Positions 61,022 to 64,000 of a stretch of 64,000 nt of DNA are shown here, piece after piece; position 1 is the stretch's first letter, and every line of letters begins with the position of its first letter. Source of the DNA: Cohnella thailandensis (GTDB lineage: Bacteria; Bacillota; Bacilli; Paenibacillales; Paenibacillaceae); assembly GCF_014212135.1 (NCBI RefSeq), contig NZ_JACJVQ010000019.1, positions 62,001 to 126,000 on the forward strand. Reading direction: 5' to 3'. The notes under the pieces are model-generated. The model ran no database searches. It was not told the DNA's origin and saw only the letters and a list, made by a program, of their open reading frames with translations. Both the position numbers and the translations under genes were made by a program.

Positions 61022-63298
61022 ATGCTGAACCGGGCTTCGTCCGGAAGCCGTTGGCGGGAAAGGCCGGACGGCAGAGGCAAAGTGACGGGAGAGCTGGCGT
61101 ACTTGACGGATAGGTACGCGGAAGGGAGTTTGATCGGCCGCATTCTGCGGAGTCCGCATCCCTTTGCCCGAATCAAGAGCATCGACACCGAGGCGGCCAA
61201 AGCCGTTCCCGGAGTGCTGGCGGTTCTGACGCACGAGGACGTTCCCGGCGTCAACCGGTTCGGGATCGTCATTCAAGACCAGCCGGTTCTCTGCGAGGAT
61301 GTCGTGCGGTACGTCGGGGATGCGGTCGCCGCGGTCGCCGCCGAGACGGACGAGGCGGCCGAACGCGCGCTGGGGTTGATCCGTGTCGAGTACGAGGTTT
61401 ACGAGACGATCTCGAGCCCCGAAGAGGCTCTTCGGCCGGACGGCCGCAAGCTTCACCCGGACGGAAACGTGCTGAAGCACATCCAATATTCCAAAGGGGA
61501 CGTCGAAGAGGCTTTCGGGCGGTGCGCGCACATCGTCGAGCAGACCTACAAGACCCCGAGGCAGATGCACGTTTACATGGAGACCGAAGGCGGCTTGTTC
61601 GTTCCGGAACCGGACGGACGGCTGACCGTCTACTCCCCTACGCAGCACGGACTCAAGGACCGCGTGCAGATCGCGAACATTCTAGCCGTTCCCGAAGAGA
61701 ACATAAGAGTGCTCTCCAGCCCGATCGGCGGTTCGTTCGGAGGCAAGGACGAACTGAACGTTCAACCCTACGGGGCGCTGCTCGCTCAGCGCACGGGCCG
61801 GCCGGTTCGCATCCATAACTCCCGGGCGGAATCCGTGCGGGCGGGCATCAAGCGGCATCCGATGACGATCCGGATGAAGACCGGGATCGACTCCGCGGGC
61901 CGGATTCTGGCCCATAAGGTCTCGGTGCTGGCCGACACCGGCGCCTATGCCACGCTGGGGGGAGAGGTGCTCACCAACGCCCTCGAGAACAGCTTGGGTT
62001 GCTATGTATATGAGAACCTAGAGATCGAAGGTAAGTCCGTTTTCACGAATAACGGAGTCTCGGGCGAGTTCAGGGGCTTCGGGGCCAACCAGGCGATCTT
62101 CGCCCTGGAGGGACAGATGGATCGGCTGGCGGAGCTGTCGGGCATCGATCCGTGGAAGCTTCGGGGAATCAATCTTCGGAAGGAGAACGATCCGGGCGCC
62201 TACGGGCAGGAGATTTATCCGACGGACGGAGCCCGGCAAGTCTGGCGGGCGGTCCTGGCTTCTTCCCTCAAGCAAGAGGAGTCGAGGAACCGGCAAGACG
62301 TCATTCCCGATAAACCGTGGATCAAGACCGGTTACGGCTCCGCGATCGCCATGATGGGGACCGGACTCGGGAAAGGCATTCCGGACCCGGGCGGAGGCCG
62401 AATCTCGCTGGCCCCGGACGGCCAAATCGAAGTCGCGTTCAGCTACGAGGAATTCGGGCAGGGCCTGCTCGCCGCGTTGGAGCTGATGCTGATCGAGCAT
62501 TTCGGGTTGTTCGAGGAGGATTTACGCCTCGTGATCGGAGACACCGACAGGGTTCCCGAGAGCGGCTCCAGCACGGCGGCCCGGACGACGACGATGATGT
62601 GGCTGGCGCTCGGCAAGCTGGTGCCCGAGTTCAAGGGCAAGCTGTTCGACGCCGCAAGAGAACGAGCGAGGCTGCCTTCCGGCCAATTAACGCTGGGACA
62701 GGGCGGAATTCGCCTCGAAGACGGAACGCCCGTCTGCACCTTCGCCGAACTTGCCGCAAGCGGGGAACCGATCGTTTGCGAAATGTCGACCGCTTTTCCC
62801 GAATCGCCCAACGGGGACTTTGCCAACCGCTTCCTCTTCGTCCAGGCCGGGACGGCGGTTCGCGTCGAAGTGAACGAGCTGACCGGCCGCGTCCGGCTGC
62901 TGGATCAATATCACGCGGTAGCGGGAGGGCCGGTCGCCAATCCGCAGGGCTTCCTCGGCCAGATCGAAGGAGCGAGCGGAATGGCTTTAGGCTTCACTCT
63001 GACGGAGAACGCGGTCATGAAGGACGGCCGGTACGCTTTCGGCAACCTGGATGCCTACCTGATCCCGACGATCGTCGACCAGAGCAAGAGCATGAGGGTG
63101 GAGGCGATCGAGGAGGTGCCGGAGGGCGACCCATACGGCCCTCGCGGAATCGGCGAGATCGGCTCGGTGACGCTGGCGCCGGCGATCGCGCAGGCGATCT
63201 GGAACGCGACGGGGGTGCGGGTAAGCGAGCTTCCCGTCGATCCGGCTCTATTGCAGAAGTCTCCCCAATATCTCCAAGAGGCGGTGCAACCGAAATGA
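61022..63298 (+). CDS. Molybdopterin-binding large subunit 2 (paralogue of the preceding gene)
   Basis: A 758-residue large subunit clearly homologous to the preceding one over its whole length. It has GGSFGGKDELNVQPYGALLA, GEFRGFGANQAIFALEGQ, FGQGLLAALELMLIEH, SGSSTAARTTTMM and GPRGIGEIGSVTLAP. All Mo-cofactor and active-site regions are kept, so both should be active. It is a tandem duplication that has diverged in the middle (residues ~400-450). It may share the single FAD and Fe-S subunits with copy 1 and act on another ring position or substrate. Ribosome site AGGGGGGGAACGAG. Confidence 0.93.
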   Translation: MLNRASSGSRWRERPDGRGKVTGELAYLTDRYAEGSLIGRILRSPHPFARIKSIDTEAAKAVPGVLAVLTHEDVPGVNRFGIVIQDQPVLCEDVVRYVGDAVAAVAAETDEAAERALGLIRVEYEVYETISSPEEALRPDGRKLHPDGNVLKHIQYSKGDVEEAFGRCAHIVEQTYKTPRQMHVYMETEGGLFVPEPDGRLTVYSPTQHGLKDRVQIANILAVPEENIRVLSSPIGGSFGGKDELNVQPYGALLAQRTGRPVRIHNSRAESVRAGIKRHPMTIRMKTGIDSAGRILAHKVSVLADTGAYATLGGEVLTNALENSLGCYVYENLEIEGKSVFTNNGVSGEFRGFGANQAIFALEGQMDRLAELSGIDPWKLRGINLRKENDPGAYGQEIYPTDGARQVWRAVLASSLKQEESRNRQDVIPDKPWIKTGYGSAIAMMGTGLGKGIPDPGGGRISLAPDGQIEVAFSYEEFGQGLLAALELMLIEHFGLFEEDLRLVIGDTDRVPESGSSTAARTTTMMWLALGKLVPEFKGKLFDAARERARLPSGQLTLGQGGIRLEDGTPVCTFAELAASGEPIVCEMSTAFPESPNGDFANRFLFVQAGTAVRVEVNELTGRVRLLDQYHAVAGGPVANPQGFLGQIEGASGMALGFTLTENAVMKDGRYAFGNLDAYLIPTIVDQSKSMRVEAIEEVPEGDPYGPRGIGEIGSVTLAPAIAQAIWNATGVRVSELPVDPALLQKSPQYLQEAVQPK

Positions 63299-63810
63299 TA
63301 GATCAAACTTGGGCGGAGAGAGCCGCGGGCTCCAAGCTCGAATGCGAGGTTAACGGCAAAGCGGTATCGGCGGAAATCACCCCTTCGACCAGGCTTCTAT
63401 CCGTTATCCGGGAGGATCTCGGCCTGACGGGGACGAAGCGCTCCTGCGAGATCGGGCGATGCGGCGCGTGCATGGTGCTGGTCGACGGCAAGCCGGTCAA
63501 TTCCTGCTTAACGATGGCCTATCAATGCTCCGGCAAAAAAATCACGACGATAGAAGGCTTGGCCGGCGAAGAGATGCTCCATCCCGTCCAGCAATCCTTC
63601 CTCGAAGAGGGCGGTTACCAATGCGGCTATTGCACGCCCGGCATGATTATCTCGGTTGCCGCCATGCTGGCCGAGAACCCGAAGCCGTCGATGGAGCAGA
63701 TCGAGGAACACATGTCCGGCAATTTGTGCCGCTGCACCGGTTACGGCGGCATTTTGAGATCGATTGAGAGAGCGATAGAACGAGGGGGACAATCCGATGA
63801 TCGCGGATAA
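63295..63810 (+). CDS. Molybdenum hydroxylase [2Fe-2S] subunit (CoxS type)
   Basis: A 171-residue small subunit with two 2Fe-2S clusters. The plant-type ferredoxin ligands are CEIGRCGACMVLVDGKPVNS plus the next Cys; the second cluster is CGYCTPG and CRCTGYGG. The order is as in CoxS/XdhE. The ATG overlaps the stop of large subunit 2 by four bases, so the coupling is direct. With the FAD and large subunits it completes a three-part hydroxylase. Confidence 0.95.
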   Translation: MIDQTWAERAAGSKLECEVNGKAVSAEITPSTRLLSVIREDLGLTGTKRSCEIGRCGACMVLVDGKPVNSCLTMAYQCSGKKITTIEGLAGEEMLHPVQQSFLEEGGYQCGYCTPGMIISVAAMLAENPKPSMEQIEEHMSGNLCRCTGYGGILRSIERAIERGGQSDDRG

Positions 63811-64000
63811 AGAGCAGCACGTCGATTTTTTGCGCAGGGCAGTGGAGGTTTCCCGCAAGGCGAGAGAGTCCGGCAACACGCCGTTCGGCTGCATTCTCGT
63901 CGACCCCCGGGGACAGGTGCTCTGGGAGCAAGGCAACATCGAAATTACCGAGCACAATTGCACGGGCCACGCCGAGACGACTCTGATGGAAGCCGTATCG
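63797..64000 (+). CDS. Nucleoside/guanine deaminase (cytidine deaminase fold), 3' end off the window
   Basis: The first 68 residues of a CDA-superfamily deaminase. The zinc/proton-shuttle motif is His-Ala-Glu in CTGHAETTLMEA; TPFGCILVDPRG precedes it as in guanine deaminase (GuaD) and TadA-like nucleobase deaminases. The second zinc motif (PCxxC) lies beyond the right edge. It overlaps the Fe-S subunit gene by 14 bases, so it belongs to the operon. Guanine deaminase activity would supply xanthine to the Mo hydroxylase; this is an inference. Confidence 0.85.
   Translation, partial: MIADKEQHVDFLRRAVEVSRKARESGNTPFGCILVDPRGQVLWEQGNIEITEHNCTGHAETTLMEAVS

Overview
The window reads as chromosomal DNA of a spore-forming Gram-positive bacterium of the Paenibacillaceae (Paenibacillus or Cohnella type). 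The reasons are a Bacillus-order fapR-plsX-fab-acpP-rnc-smc-ftsY block, sporulation genes (ylbJ, a YjcZ-type peptide), strong AGGAGG ribosome sites with frequent TTG/GTG starts, a GC-rich base composition, and a GH78 rhamnosidase next to a YesN-type regulator and an ABC sugar importer. The genus is an inference.

Layout. 1-8.9 kb: a rhamnoside-utilisation locus (YesN/AraC-type regulator cut by the left edge, lipoprotein, two permeases, GH78 alpha-L-rhamnosidase, serine hydrolase). 8.9-11.2 kb: a TetR regulator facing the remnant of an MFS efflux gene, a small unknown gene and a zinc alcohol dehydrogenase. 11.2-13.5 kb: a LexA-box promoter driving a small WYL-like protein, a broken Y-family polymerase gene, an intact more A/T-rich Y-family polymerase and an unknown partner. 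13.6-16.5 kb (minus strand): a cell-wall module of L,D-transpeptidase, FHA-winged-helix regulator and a MurA paralogue with Asp at the catalytic Cys position, preceded by two tiny membrane peptides. 16.7-22.1 kb: a GNAT-like protein, rsmD-coaD, and ylbJ and tmcAL on the minus strand. 22.2-35.2 kb: yceD-rpmF, then fapR-plsX-fabH-fabD-fabG-acpP-fabF, rnc-smc, a 51-bp tandem hairpin repeat, and ftsY. 35.2-37.3 kb: marR with a 14-TM efflux pump.

37.5-64 kb (runs off the right edge): one large catabolic island, all on the plus strand. It encodes four amidohydrolases of the purine/triazine/cytosine deaminase type, an Ntn hydrolase, an SDR, a Rieske oxygenase, an alpha/beta hydrolase, a triple RidA-domain protein, a maleate-isomerase/arylmalonate-decarboxylase-like enzyme, a PucR-family regulator, XdhC and MocA molybdenum-cofactor factors, a BMP/NupOPQ-type nucleoside or nucleobase ABC importer, a molybdenum hydroxylase with one FAD, one 2Fe-2S and two full-length molybdopterin subunits, and the start of a nucleoside/guanine deaminase. 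Read together, the proteins would import a nitrogen heterocycle, deaminate it, hydroxylate it with a Mo enzyme, and then open and strip the ring by Rieske oxygenation and hydrolysis. No uricase, allantoinase, dihydropyrimidinase or known nicotinate ring-cleavage enzyme is visible, so this may be an undescribed route. The substrate is not determinable from sequence alone.
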